Translations under genes and position numbers: made by a program
Assembly: GCA_051294375.1 (NCBI GenBank)
Contig: CM119265.1
Span: 15,228,963 to 15,292,962 of the forward strand
From: Paraspadella gotoi
Taxonomy: Eukaryota; Chaetognatha
Direction: 5' to 3'
DNA length: 64,000 nt
The notes under the pieces: generated by a model
What the model was told of the DNA's origin: nothing
What the model saw: only the letters and a program-made list of their open reading frames with translations
Databases searched by the model: none
In this document: piece by piece, positions 35,026-47,664 of the stretch
Numbering within the stretch: the first letter of the stretch is position 1
Layout of the letters: each line of letters starts with the position of its first letter

Positions 35026-35052
35026 ATGATGATGATGAAGAAGATGATGATT

Positions 35053-35121
<69 letters not shown>

Positions 35122-35235
35122 ATGATGATGAAGATGATGATGATGATGATTATGACGATGACGATGATGAAGATGATGATTATGATGGTGTTGGTGATGA
35201 CGAGGATGATTATGATGGTGACGGTGATGAAGGTA
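35026..35235. repeat. (GAT)n trinucleotide tract
   Basis: About 210 bases of GAT, giving poly-Met, poly-Asp or, on the minus strand, poly-Ile frames. Not a gene. Confidence 0.95.
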
Positions 35236-35677
35236 TGAGGAGGTATGATCAATAAAAGACGAGGGATGAAGGAGCGGGTTGACTTGACTTGAACGGAGAA
35301 GCGGCGTCGGCGTTCATATTCACTTCGACTTCGAAGATTGAAATCTGAAAAATCTCATCAATTTGAGATCAGCGACAGGAATGCCACTGGACGAATAGAG
35401 AGGCCTCGTCCGGACGACGCCAAAATTGAAAATCAGTCGCGAGTTTTTTTGTCTTTCTTTTCTTTTTCTTTTCTTTTTCTTTTCTTTTTATTTTATTTTT
35501 ATTTACTTTTTCTTTTGTCAAAATTTCAAAGAAACCACAGATAATGATAATGTCCACAGACTACAGATAATGACCATGATAAAGAATAAGAAATTAAACG
35601 AAACCCATTGAATTTTCCTTAATTTTTTTAAATGGTTCCGTAAAAAAAAACCAGAATATTATTTTACAAAATTTCTA

Positions 35678-36464
35678 CAGGGTGGGACCAAATATCGAGA
35701 CAAAACTTAACTTCCTGCCCTGTCTGAACGATTTGAGATACAATAATAAATAGGTGCCAGAAGATTTTCTGTCTTTTTACTTTCATATGCAAGAAACAAT
35801 AACAAATTTTAAACAACTACAGGGCGTTGTGGATGTTTTCAAATCATTTAGTCAGTTTTATACGCGCACCTTACATTGCATAGTAAAAAGCCATACTTGT
35901 AAATATTTATCAGTGATCGTTTCTGAATATGATAGTGGTATGTCTTCTCTTTAATTTCTTCTAATTTCAGATTTTATACCATCCAAATTAAACTTATTAA
36001 ACTTTTATAAGGTAAGTAAAACAAAATTTAAGAAGATTTTAAGGAATAAGCTTAAATCGTCAAATACTTTATGTATTTTTTGCTGACTTGACCCTTTTAT
36101 CATGCATTCTGAAATCTGACATGATTAATTAATATAATGTAATGTAATGTAATGTATATCATGCTAAAAGTATTCTTATACTATAAATAAGCATTTTCAT
36201 GAATAATTTTATCTGGCATGTTTTTAGAATGGGATTAAACAATAAGTAGACAAACATTTTTCTTCCAAACCGCGTGGGGAAAACAGAGTAGTTGCCTTTG
36301 ATTCATCAAAATAAGCATTATATCAAAGAATTTCATAACAATTAATATATCGGATAAAAGCAAAGAAAGAGCATAATTTGAATCTTTATTCATTTTTCGA
36401 AAATCATTAACAGTTTTAGCGAATGATTTTTTAAATTTTGTCTCGATATATGGTCCCATCCCTG
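35678..36464. mobile_element. Non-autonomous Tc1/mariner-type TIR element, 787 bp, TA target site
   Basis: The left end reads CAGGGTGGGACCAAATATCG and the right end, reversed, reads CAGGGATGGGACCATATATC. Both continue with GAGACAAAAYTTAA, giving terminal inverted repeats of about 33 bases with one indel and two or three mismatches. TA dinucleotides flank it at 35676-35677 and 36465-36466, as expected for the IS630/Tc1/mariner group. The AT-rich interior has only short frames (longest about 75 codons) and no recognisable DDE transposase, so it must depend on a transposase supplied elsewhere. Confidence 0.88.
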
Positions 36465-36466
36465 TA

Positions 36467-37118
36467 TTTTTGTCTTCGATCGCATTTTTAGCTTTCCTTT
36501 ACATGAAGGATATCTTGCTTTTCTCTTTTTCGGGAAGACGAGATTTTTCAGAATTAAATCACATTTAAAAACGTATTAACGATTCTATTCTCTCGAGTAA
36601 AGTAAGAAAACACTTTTTCAACGATGATTTTCGGTTTTAGGCAACAAAGTCAAAGAAAAAAAAATCTTCAATGGATTTTCTCCTCTTTTTTTCCTTTTGT
36701 CAAAACGGAATTTTTTTTTTGTCTCGACATAAATAATTCAGACGCCCGGAGAGACGAGACACCACGGGCAAAGTTGAAAACACCTTAAGGGGAGGGTCGT
36801 TACTATTTCTTTTTTTTTCGAGTTACAAATACAACTTTTTTCCGTTTTTTTCTCGTCCATCTCAAAATTCTTCGCATCCTAATGTTGAAACGGGGGGACG
36901 GGGGGGACTGAAGGAAATTGTATACAATGTTTACAATTCGCTAAGAAATTTGATTTATTTTTTTCTCTCCTCAGAGGCAAAAAAATAAATAAGCTGATAT
37001 TCTTGTCGTTGCGTCGTCGCGTCTCTCTTGAGTCTCGAGGTCGTTCCCTTTGATTTCGATGTTGAGGGGCAACGGATTTTGACCTGTGAATGAATTCTTT
37101 TGATCCGTAAAAATGGGA
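36467..37118. other. Stretch without recognisable gene
   Basis: AT-rich with T and G homopolymer runs (for example about 36893-36908). No repeat unit or frame of note. Confidence 0.55.
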
Positions 37119-37119
37119 G

Positions 37120-37229
37120 GGGGAGAGAGAGAGAGGGAGAGAGAAAGAGAGAGAAAGGGAGAGAAAGGGAAATAATTCAGAAAGCTCTGGCTTCTTGAAT
37201 CACGAATCTTTTTTATTTAACCTTTTCTC

Positions 37230-37276
<47 letters not shown>
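37120..37276. repeat. (GA)n block followed by (CT)n block
   Basis: GA-rich 37120-37170, then CT 37230-37276: another opposed pair separated by about 60 bases. Confidence 0.85.
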
Positions 37277-37280
<4 letters not shown>

Positions 37281-37910
37281 TCTTTCTCTGTCTCTCGACC
37301 CCTTTCTCGTTTTCCTACTTTTTTTCGGCTGAAATAGATTTAAGGCCCCGAAAGACGAGTTGAGGGACGGAGGTGCCCGGAAATTGCCGGAGACAAAAAC
37401 CTTTAAAAAGAGAGGCTCGGCAAAAGGAGGAAAAGGGGAAGGTGGAACGAGAGCGAAAGTGAGTGCCATAGTAAGACAAAGAGAGAGCGCTAGAGTGAGC
37501 AAAAGATTCATCTAGCTGAATTTGATAGTGAGAAACGAAATGACAGACCATACCTTTGATCCCCATTCAAAAAACGAAACGAACTGAATTTAACATCATA
37601 TATTTTACTATGCTCCTCCCTTCCCCTTAAAAGATTTTTTATATTTCGCTTGTAAAAGTTTTTTTGATGATTGGATCGATTTACGTTTAGATTTGCGACT
37701 TTTATCACTTTCGCCTTTTTCTTCTTTGTATTCGTCGTTAAGCTAAAAGCCTAAGCGATCATTCAAGTTTTTGTATATTTTTTCTATTTCACTGTCGATT
37801 CACGTTTCACAGTCGTTCACGAACCGGGGCTACTTGACCGCGCCGTCAATGCCGGGATGGAGTCACCCGTTTTAGTGAATCGCCACTGATTTGTTCTTAA
37901 ATCCTCGTCG

Positions 37911-37958
37911 ATGAGGACGACGACGACGACGACGACGACGATGAAGATGACGACGACA
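37911..37958. repeat. (GAC)n tract
   Basis: About 12 GAC-type units with a GAA/GAT interruption. Confidence 0.88.
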
Positions 37959-38063
37959 CTAAAAAAAATCTTCCGAAAAAAAAATGGCGCACCTTTTCTC
38001 CGCGCCGTCGCCGTTAGGGGCGCTGGCTTTACTCAACGCCTCACCGCCCACGAATTGGAATTT

Positions 38064-38070
38064 GAGAGAG

Positions 38071-38133
<63 letters not shown>

Positions 38134-38272
38134 AGAGAGATGAGAGAGAGAGGAGACATGGAGAGGAGAGACCGGATTTTCGAATTGAATCTCCGAGTCA
38201 TGTCCTTTAATAATTTTCCTCCTCGAAAAGGAAAGGAGAGGAGAGAGAGAGAGGAGAGAGAGACGAGAGAGA

Positions 38273-38326
<54 letters not shown>

Positions 38327-38346
38327 ACCAAAGAGAGAGAGAGGTA
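38064..38346. repeat. Two (GA)n tracts
   Basis: GA-rich blocks at 38064-38170 and 38235-38346 with GGAG and GATG interruptions, separated by a short unique segment. Confidence 0.88.
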
Positions 38347-38429
38347 GAAAAATCGATAAAGAAGGAGGGAAAATTTTTAGGAAGCCACTTTGGCGGAGAT
38401 TATCTCTGGCGCTCGACCGGAACACCACG

Positions 38430-38790
38430 TATGACATCACGTGAATGACGTCAACCGACTAAAGTTCTATTCTTTATCTGAAAACCTCGACATGCAATAA
38501 TGTTTAAACCATAATAGCAATACTCGACGTTGTTACAAAGGCTTTAATTTAACTGATAGCGTACGTACTACATACTACTACGTAGTATTTCGAATTTCTT
38601 ACTCGGATACTCCGCCCGCCTCTTACTCGGATGACCTTCTCCCAGACCCTTTGACGTCACTCGACCCGAAAAGTCGCTTCTGACGGGAATTTGACGTCAC
38701 TTGAAACCGAAAGATAAGAAAAAAAGCGAAGGGATTTTCATTCGAATGACGACAAAGACTTATAAATGGTGGAACGAGGAGGGATGGAGG
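38430..38790 (+). promoter_or_regulatory. Candidate promoter: three CRE octamers plus TATA box
   Basis: Perfect TGACGTCA octamers lie at 38446-38453, 38652-38659 and 38692-38699; a near-CRE TGACATCA followed by CACGTGA lies at 38432-38444. TATAAATGG begins at 38761, 62 bases beyond the last CRE, a spacing seen in CREB/ATF-controlled promoters. Between them a TTACTCGGAT word is repeated. No convincing exon follows in the purine-rich sequence downstream, so the transcript, if any, is unidentified. Confidence 0.4.
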
Positions 38791-39577
38791 GAAGAAAGGA
38801 GAAAAGGAACCGAGGAGAGGAGGAAAGAGGGGAAAGAAAATAAAACTAGGGGAGGAAAGATGGGAAATTGAGGAAAAAGGAAATAAGGAATGAGAAAAGG
38901 GAGGAAAGGATATGGGAGAAAAAAGGATCCAAGATGAAAAGCACAAAGTATCTCTGTAAAACGCTATAAAAAAAAATTAACGTCTCATATATTAAAAAGT
39001 AGGTATTTAAATTATTTTTACTTTTACACTTATTCGAGAAAAAAAGTAATAAATCGTCTTCTTAATAGACAAGCAGACGAGTAAACGTAAAGACGCGCGT
39101 TCAAAGGATAAGGAACGATTTTTTTTTTTTAAAGCAGAACTTCAAAAAGAAAATCTGTTTACTTTTTGAAAAGAGAAAATATTTTTTCTCTCTGACTTTA
39201 TATCTCTCTCTGTCTCCCTCTCTTTTTATCGCGCTCTCTCGCTCTTTCGCTCTCGACGTATTTGATCAAAGAATTTTCAAAGAAATGCGTAAAAGTTTTT
39301 TTTAATCTGAAAAAAAAAAATTAAAAGGAAAAAAAAAATTTCTTCGGCAGGAAAATCAACTTTAATGGTGCAATCATTCACGGATGAAACTTTGATTTCC
39401 TAAAAAGTACCCACATTGACTTAAGGAGCGTTCATAGTGACTCCTCCATAGTCTAAACATTACCTGTTTCTAAAAATAATCTCACTCCTCGGTGAGTCCT
39501 CACACTAAACTCGACAAAAGGAAGAATTGCGTCGCAATTATACGGACGCTCGACTTTCGTGACTCATTTCATTTCAA

Positions 39578-39655
39578 AGCCGACGACGACGACGATGACG
39601 ACAACGACGACGCCGACGATGATGACAATGACGCCGACGTCGACGTCACCAAATA
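39578..39655. repeat. Imperfect GAC/GAT tract
   Basis: GAC, GAT and GCC interruptions in a trinucleotide pattern. Confidence 0.75.
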
Positions 39656-40122
39656 AGGAAGTCGTCTTTCTCTCTTTTTTCGTAACTGATCTTTTCTTTT
39701 CCTTAACCTCCTAACAAGCGTAAAAACTTCTGTCTTTCATTCTCTATTTTCAATTAACACTCATGTCTAATTGTCTATATTTTCTTTCCTTCCTTCTCGT
39801 CTCTCTCTCCCTCTCCCTTCCTTTTCTTCAGGTTTTTAATTTTTCCGTCTCCTGCTCGTAAACTCCCAAGTTACTCTCTCCCGACGCCGAAGAACAACAA
39901 TAAAATTCTGAGCCATAAACATCATCGGGCAAAACAGCGCGAGTCCCCGCCTAGTCTATCATCTTGTTTGCATTGAGTTGAGGGGGGGGGGTAGAAGAGA
40001 GAGTAGGAGCGCCGAGCGGCTTTGTTTGCATTTTAAGCAACCAAGTCGACGTCGCCGGGATTCGCCTTTGCATTTTCGTCTCTCGCGGAGTTCGTCTCCC
40101 GATCGTAGGGCGGCGCGGCGAG

Positions 40123-40236
<114 letters not shown>

Positions 40237-40775
40237 GAGCCAAGTCTCGCGGGATTCCTCAACTGCATTTAATTACTGTTGAATTGCGATCGGGAGTTTG
40301 TATCGTTACTCGTTGCTTAATCGAGGGTTTGTTTATTTAATGAAACATTTTCGTTTTAAATGAAGAAGCCAAGTCGGCCTGACGAAGAGATTCAACTAGA
40401 TGTTTGTTAAGAGATATTTTAATTAGAAATTGAAATTTACTTTCTTCATTAAATATTTTTTTAAAAGATTTTGAAAATTGAAATACTTTATCCCTGCAAC
40501 TCATCCCAAGAACCAAATAAACACAAAGATCTTTCTCCAAACGCGATTCACTATTTAGCCTCATGTTTTCGACGTTTCGCTGCCTTTCTCTCTTTCCTCT
40601 CCTCGCCAGACGAGTCCAGACGTTTTGACGGGTTTTGGCCTTCGCTTCTCTTATCTCTTGATGGGAGGCAACAATTCCATCGCCTTTGTTCATCCTTTAT
40701 TTTTCTCCTTTCGCACTTTCCTCATTGGTTCCGGTTCTTAGAGTCGAGGAGCTTCGTTTTCCTCTTTTGTTTATG

Positions 40776-40785
40776 NNNNNNNNNN
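40776..40785. other. Assembly gap (N)
   Basis: Ten Ns at the start of a (GTC)n tract. Confidence 0.99.
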
Positions 40786-40831
40786 GTCGTCGTCGTCGTC
40801 GTCGTCGTCGTTTTCATCGTCGTCGTCGTCA
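40786..40831. repeat. (GTC)n tract
   Basis: GTC repeats abutting a short gap, so its true length is unknown. Confidence 0.88.
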
Positions 40832-41640
40832 CACTCTCGTCGCAGGGAAAAACGAAATGTGTTGGTTATCGAAAAACTCTCTTTTTTCTAGTCGACGGAT
40901 TTAACTTCCATTTATTTCCAGACGATTTTCAATTATTTCGTCTTCACTGATTTTTTTTTTTAGTTATCATTGGCGTCGATATCATTTTTTTTTTATTATT
41001 TATTTCTTCTCCTCCGTCGAGGATCGAACTTAACTCTGATTGGCTGAGAGAGAATTACGTTTATGCTCGTCAGTCACCAAACAAAACGGGTCTAATCGCG
41101 TTTTGGTTGGAATTCTTGAGCAAGTTTATCTTTTATGGGGAACATCAAAGAAAAATTCAAAATTTGAGTCGCGGTAGCAATCTCAGGGAGTTAAAAGAAT
41201 TTTTGGTGGAATATTATTAGGTCGCTGTTTAACTTTATTTTGGGTTGGGGCTTGGGGGAAATGCGTTTGACTTTAGGACAGATCGACGTGAGCCCTAAAT
41301 TTCGTCTTTTTCGACTAATTTCGTCAGCCAAAAGGTTTCAAGATCACATTAGAAGTAAGAGTATTTGTTTTAAAATATGGATTTTCCCACAAAATGTCCC
41401 TAATCATTGGGGTGACGATGTTTAAAATTAGTTTAAAATAGTTTGTACTTCATAGTTGAGGCTGATTAGTGATTAATATGTTGCCATTCTTCTCACTCCT
41501 CGTCGGTATCGTCCTGTTTCGAGGTCGTCGATGTCATCTCTACGATTTGGAAATAATGGATTAAATAAAGCAGAAAGGAAAAGAACTGAGGGATAGAAAA
41601 CCTATAAAATAATGACAAATAAAAATTATTTATTGACTCA

Positions 41641-41766
41641 AATAAAAGAAAGGAAAAAAAAGAGAAAAAGAAAGAAAGAAAACCAAAAAAAAGGAAAAAA
41701 ACAAGAAAGAAAGAAATAAAGAAAAAATGAAAACAAAAAAGAAAGAACGAAAGAACGAAAGAACGA

Positions 41767-41834
<68 letters not shown>

Positions 41835-41836
41835 AA
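41641..41836. repeat. (GAAA)n tract
   Basis: Nearly 200 bases of AAAG-type repeats with GAAC interruptions around 41745-41768. Confidence 0.93.
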
Positions 41837-42017
41837 AATATAAAGAGAGTAAAAAGAAGAAAAAAACACGAAGAAAGAAAAAGGATATGAAAAGGAAAAA
41901 GGAGAAGTAGAACCGGAAATTGGCGCCGCCGTCTCAAAAGACGCCGGTGCCACGGAGCGCCGCTCCACCGTCCAGCGGCCATAAATATTCCCTGACTTTT
42001 GGCCACTGGCACGCAGG

Positions 42018-42050
42018 AGAGAGAGAGAGACAGAGAGATGAGAGAGAGAG

Positions 42051-42096
<46 letters not shown>

Positions 42097-42206
42097 AGAG
42101 AGAGAGAGAGACTGACGGACTGACATACGGAGGGTCACCAGATGATAGAGAGCGAGTGTGAGAAACTGAACGAGAGGAGAGGGAGAGAGATACTATAGAT
42201 GGATTT

Positions 42207-42250
<44 letters not shown>

Positions 42251-42254
42251 AGAG

Positions 42255-42287
<33 letters not shown>

Positions 42288-42290
42288 GGT
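42018..42290. repeat. Two (GA)n tracts
   Basis: GA-rich 42018-42112 and 42206-42290, separated by a short unique segment. Confidence 0.88.
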
Positions 42291-42795
42291 AAAAAAGGTA
42301 CAAAAAGATTGCAAAAAGGAGAGAATTTCTGTAACTGACAGAACAATTTGCACAAACGTTTTTCGTTTTTGCCGTTTAACGTAACAACAACGACGACGAC
42401 GACCACGACGACGACGTCGGCTATCTACTACGTAAAAAGGTTCGACGAATCTACTTTTCCCTCAAGTTTGCCTAAACAGCTTTCGATTTCCAGGGGAGAA
42501 GGAAAAAGGGCGAAAAAAAAAGCAGAGTCATAAACCATCGTTGAAAAAAAAGGTAAACAAACGCCGAAGGAGAGAAGGAAGAGGAAAAATGAAGAGGGCG
42601 CTGAAAGACAAGAGGTCGAACGAAATAGACGCGAACAGGAGAAAAAAAAAACAAAAAAAAAAACAAAAGATCTTCTTTTTTTTCTTATTATTTTTTTTTC
42701 GACGATAAAAACGAGAAAGTTTTAAGGAGGCAACACAATGAAGCGAAAACATCATAAACGGTTAGAGTTTCGGCGAGAGACGCGCGCGTTCTCCC

Positions 42796-42809
42796 GTTGC
42801 CATGGAAAC
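42796..42809 (+). promoter_or_regulatory. RFX X-box-like motif
   Basis: GTTGCCATGGAAAC is one mismatch from the symmetric X-box GTTGCCATGGCAAC bound by RFX factors. It sits in a locally GC-rich segment. No ciliary or other gene is recognisable next to it. Confidence 0.45.
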
Positions 42810-42909
42810 CCGGGAAGCGAAGGGGGTTGGGGCTCGTTGGAGAGGGGTAACGTGATGGTTAGAGATAATTTTGTTGCGGATGTAGGTTCAGCTTAGTCGT
42901 ACGTAAGGG

Positions 42910-42940
42910 ATTCGATTTTGGGTAAGGTAAGGTAAGGTGA
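42910..42940. repeat. GTAAG pentamer run
   Basis: Four successive GGTAA/GGTGA units; a string of donor-like GGTAAG words that is more likely a short repeat than a splice site. Confidence 0.6.
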
Positions 42941-43394
42941 GTTAAAATCCTCCTCACCTCTTTTTTCTCGAACGTGACGGCGTCGGAATTGCTGACTCAA
43001 AAACTTTTTCCCCCATCACCTTAATCGCCGCTAAACCGCTCCGCTTTCGTTTTCTACAATTTCTTCAATTCCCTCTTCTTTTTCTCAACACATCTCTTAT
43101 GATTTTTTTTTTAATGCCATTTTTAAAAATTTGGTTCTTTTTTAAACTGACAAAGAACTTATGAAGCTCTTTAAATGATAACGTAAAGATAAAAAAAAAA
43201 TCTCGTAAAGCTCAAAATTTATGCCGTAAAGCTCAAAATAATGCCGTAAAACTTAAAAAATAAGCCGCATTTAACACAAAAATATGCCCACGAGCGTCCA
43301 GAGTCTCGCGACGACGCCTCGAAAATGCTAATCGTCTTCGCCTCGGAGAGAAAAAGAGAAAAAAAAAAATTGTACACGAAAATATTCGTCCGAA

Positions 43395-43490
43395 GATGCG
43401 ACGGGTTACATACGGGTAACGTTGAGAACCTACATCCGGGTTACGCCACGATTTACATCCGGGCTTTTCGGCTACTTTCATCCGGACTTT
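43395..43490. repeat. Degenerate repeats of TACATCCGGG type
   Basis: TACATACGGG, TACATCCGGG, TACATCCGGG and TCATCCGGAC at roughly 20-30 base intervals. Confidence 0.6.
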
Positions 43491-44028
43491 GAAGAGAATT
43501 TAGAGTTGAAGGAAAAAAAAAAAAGGATAAAAATAATCTAAATCACCCCCTCGGGTGAGAAGCGACTACACCCCGGTGGGGGGGGGTGGCAGGGGGGTGT
43601 GGTGGAATGGGTCCGAAGAAAAGGAACAGAGGCAAGACGAGGGAAGCTTTATAATTTTTTGATATTTTAAATTTGTTCCGTACTCGACGGCGCTGAGTGG
43701 TTTCAGTGAATCAACTGAAGCGGGCTTAATGGAAATCGCCTTAAATGGCGCCGACTTACGCTCGTTATTTCCATCGCTTAGACCAAACCTAATCGAGCTG
43801 TTTCTCTCCTCAGCCGCCACAGCATCATCGGCAACCTGCAACGTCTTTCGCCAACGGGCTTAACACCCCTGGACGATGTTTCTCAAAACCCCTCTGGACC
43901 CCGGCTTTCTTACGGGCAATAGACGTGATTGAATTTCAAAAGGAGACTAAAAAAAAAAAAAAAAGAAAAAAAATTGAAAGAAAAGAAAGAAAATGAGTGA
44001 AAATATCCACAAAAAAAAGAAAGAAAGA

Positions 44029-44030
<2 letters not shown>

Positions 44031-44068
<38 letters not shown>
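44031..44068. repeat. (GCAA)n tract
   Basis: Nine GCAA units following GAAA repeats; a compound tetranucleotide array. Confidence 0.92.
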
Positions 44069-44239
44069 GAGAAAGCCCTCGAGAAGACAGGATGCATTTT
44101 TTTAAAGGGAGAAGATAAAGTCGCGAGGAAAAAGAAGCGAAGTTTTTTATCGAAAAAAGAAGAAAAGATGAAGAGACAAAAAAAGATTTTTTTTTCCCTT
44201 TTTTTCCTTCAATTTGAAAATAAAAGGAGAAGCCAAGCT

Positions 44240-44273
44240 TCGGTCCAGTTCGGTCCAGTTCGGACAGTTCGTA
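44240..44273. repeat. 11-bp tandem, TTCGGTCCAGT
   Basis: Two full units and a degenerate third. Confidence 0.75.
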
Positions 44274-44493
44274 TGTTTAATACATGTTTATACATTCGAT
44301 TGTCGTCAATTTTGTGACGAAAATGTATCGAATTCGAATCAATTCGCTGCGTTGGTGTGTGACAGGATCGCGAGATACGTCGCCTCAGAAAGATGTTGGC
44401 GTCGGCGCCACGATCAGGGGGCGTTGCCCTATTCCATCAGCAGAAGATGCAATCGGCAATATCTGGTTCGTTCTGGCTGGTTCGTGAGACCAA

Positions 44494-44608
<115 letters not shown>

Positions 44609-45258
44609 CAGGGACCGAGCCAGCGTACGAATTGTAATAATTCAAAAAATAAAGGCCAATAAAAAGGAAAGAAAAAGCCAAGAAATATAGATATTGCTGA
44701 AATAAACTACGAAAGGCTTGTGTTTTTTTTATTAGTCATTTCTTCCTACTGTTTTATGGGAAATCACAATTGATTTTCTTTTCAACGAAGGCTTTTTCTT
44801 TAAGGGAAAAAATACGGCCATTAACAATAGAAGTCCCACTGCGTCGTCGAATGTTATTAAATTTTATACTCGTCCTCCCTTTTTTTTCTCCCTTCATTTC
44901 CCTCTATGTCCTTTCCTCCCCTTTTCGCCCCCTTTTCTCCCATACCCTGTTCTCACTCTTCCCCACTCTCATTTTTAAATCCCTACCCTCTCTCTACTCT
45001 GCCCCCACTCTTCCCCCACCCCATCCTTCTCCCCGACTTTAGCCCCCCTTCCCTTTCCTCTCAACTTCCTTTTCTCTTTGACACTCCCTTCGCTGAGCGC
45101 AGATGTTGGGCTGAGACAAGAAAAGTGAAACATAGAAAAATGTATATCGATTTTCGTTGTTCGAAGGAAAAGATTGGAGTCGAGCGACTGACTTATACTG
45201 CATGCAGAATTATGGCGGGAATAAAAAGAATCCCCTCCAAACGGCAGATGGGGAAGCC

Positions 45259-45261
<3 letters not shown>

Positions 45262-45313
<52 letters not shown>
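45262..45313. repeat. (GA)n tract
   Basis: Uninterrupted GA repeat. Confidence 0.93.
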
Positions 45314-45316
<3 letters not shown>

Positions 45317-46958
45317 ATTAACGTCTCGTTCTTTTAAATTCTTCTTTCAATTAGGACGATAGATAATTTGGAAAAAAGACAAAAACTCAATTATTTTTAA
45401 CAAATATTTTGTCTTTTTCTGTATCAACTATCCAATTGGGCGTGACGCGTTTTCCTGAACATCGGGGCAGGCTTTGGAATTTTAAAGATATTTCGGTGCC
45501 AAACCCACATTAAAAAAGCATCAAAATCGAGTTTATTTTTTTTTCTTCCAAGAGCCAAAATAAAAAAGATTCAAAAACTTTATAAAAATCGAGAATGAAA
45601 ATAAGTTTTTTATGTTTAAAAAAAAATTCTGTTTGTGTGATACTTGGAAATGCATCCCGATCTTTTTCTTTATTGGGCTACCCGAGTCTTTTTAAGTTGT
45701 TTAGGTATTCATATAATCAAAAATATGATTTTATCTCATTGTATCTCTTTTTTTTTACTTCTTTTTTTACGTGTAGTACGGTATATATAATTTAATCTTT
45801 TTCAATAATTGAATACCTACCCGATTTGATAATTTTTTTTATACCTTTAACAGAAAATTTTAAACTGGTAAGCCTATTGTGTCACAACCGCAAGAAAAAG
45901 CGGTTGATGAGACGCGTCGTGTTTGATCGCGGATCGTTAGCGACTTGTTGTGGTCTTTACGACGTCGACATTGTTGTTGTTGTTGTCTTTACGATGTCGA
46001 CATTGTTCGAAAGGAAACCCGGCGCCTCAAACTTGAGCGTTGAATAACGATCAACATAAAATTTTATCTCTCTCCTCTGAAAATTCTCTCTTTTTTTTTT
46101 TTTATTTCGCCCCGTCGGTTGGGAGCGGGAAAATCGGGAAGCCCCACCCATTTTATTGGGGAAGAGGTTTCACTTTCTCGATTCCACCATCAACCCGCTG
46201 CCGAAGCTGTACCACAGCTCATTCTATTTTATAACTCATTTACAGTGTACACACTAGCCGTCCAGCTGATTCTTATAAGACCATCCAACACAGAACTTTT
46301 CAATATCCCGCCCCAACATCCAAAATCTTCCCAAAATCATTCGCCAGCCAATTTCTCAACCCGTCCCCCCCCTTCCAAAAAAAAAAAATTGGTCCCGAAT
46401 CTGGAATCGAAAATGGAAATGGAAGAGCCTCTAATTTTTTTCGATGGGAAAATGGGGGAGAAAAAAATACGGGATTTCGGGGAGGAAATCGTTATATTCG
46501 AGATGAAAAAAAATCTTAAGCCAGGACTTTCATTTTCAATAATAATAATAACGGAGAGGATTTATATTTTTATATTCTTTTTTTTTTGTCTGGGAAGTCG
46601 GGGCGCTGGATTTTGACTCAAGTTAAACATTTATTGTTTGGTCCTTATGAGTTATGACAAAGATTACGCTAGGTATTTTTGGAAGATCTCACTTTCGTTG
46701 GATGCAGTCGAATGCATATTTTTTTTTTATTATTGATATTTTTTGTTTGCTTTTCTCATATTAATAAGCCGATTAGATGGTTTCCTTTCACTAGTCAATT
46801 TGAAATCAAGCCTCGAAACAATTTTCTGTGGAGAAATTGAAATTTGAAAATGATATCATTTTTCAATAATTGAAAAAGTAATGATTTGTCATTTTTCTTT
46901 ATTCTCTGGTTTTCGACGTCGCCATTAACACTTCCATGTCTCTGCTACCAATTCCTCC

Positions 46959-47060
46959 CGCTTCTCTCCGCTTCTCTCCGCTTCTCTCCGCTTCTCTCTG
47001 CCTCCTGTCCGCTTCCTCACCGCTTCTTCACCGCTTCCCCCATCGCTTCATCCGCTTCTC
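46959..47060. repeat. 10-bp minisatellite, CGCTTCTCTC
   Basis: Four units at exact 10-base spacing (46959, 46969, 46979, 46989), then degenerate CCGCTTC-containing units to about 47060. Confidence 0.82.
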
Positions 47061-47395
47061 GTCGCAATATCAGTCTCCGTTGTCTCTTCCCCCAACACTG
47101 AAGCATCGCGAGGTATAAGCCGTAAAAATCGCATAAACTGTATTTTTAATTTATAATCGGATTAAACCGAGACGAGAGTAAAAACCCCGTCGGCAATCGG
47201 AGAGAAAAAGAGAAATCGAGAAACGCTGCCGGAGTGCCGGTGCAGAGGCTGTCGCCGGTGCAGAAATCTACACTAATGCCGACGTTGAGGACCGTCGCTG
47301 AAAAATTATTTTAATTCGTAAAGAGATATATATTGACCTTTGTCGAGATTCGAAATTCGTCCTTGAGCTTAATTGTCGGGAATTCCGAGACCGAG

Positions 47396-47483
47396 ATGCC
47401 CGGTTTTCGATGCCCGGTTTTCCGAAATGCCCGGTTTCTTCGATTGCCCGGTTTTCGATGCCCGGTTTCGATGCCCGGTTTCC
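47396..47483. repeat. Minisatellite of ATGCCCGGTTT units
   Basis: Six copies start at 47396, 47410, 47427, 47444, 47458 and 47471. Spacing is 13-17 bases and the core TGCCCGGTTT is constant. Confidence 0.88.
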
Positions 47484-47554
47484 ATCTGGACAATAAAATC
47501 CTGATGAGTTTTACGCCTCTTCGTCCAGATTACCCGGAGTATGTTTTGTGTGTG

Positions 47555-47664
<110 letters not shown>

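Noticed and set aside
43566-43841. 91-codon minus-strand open frame with a normal-looking amino-acid mix
   Set aside because: Ends in a G/C homopolymer-derived proline run and shows no family signature; support too thin.
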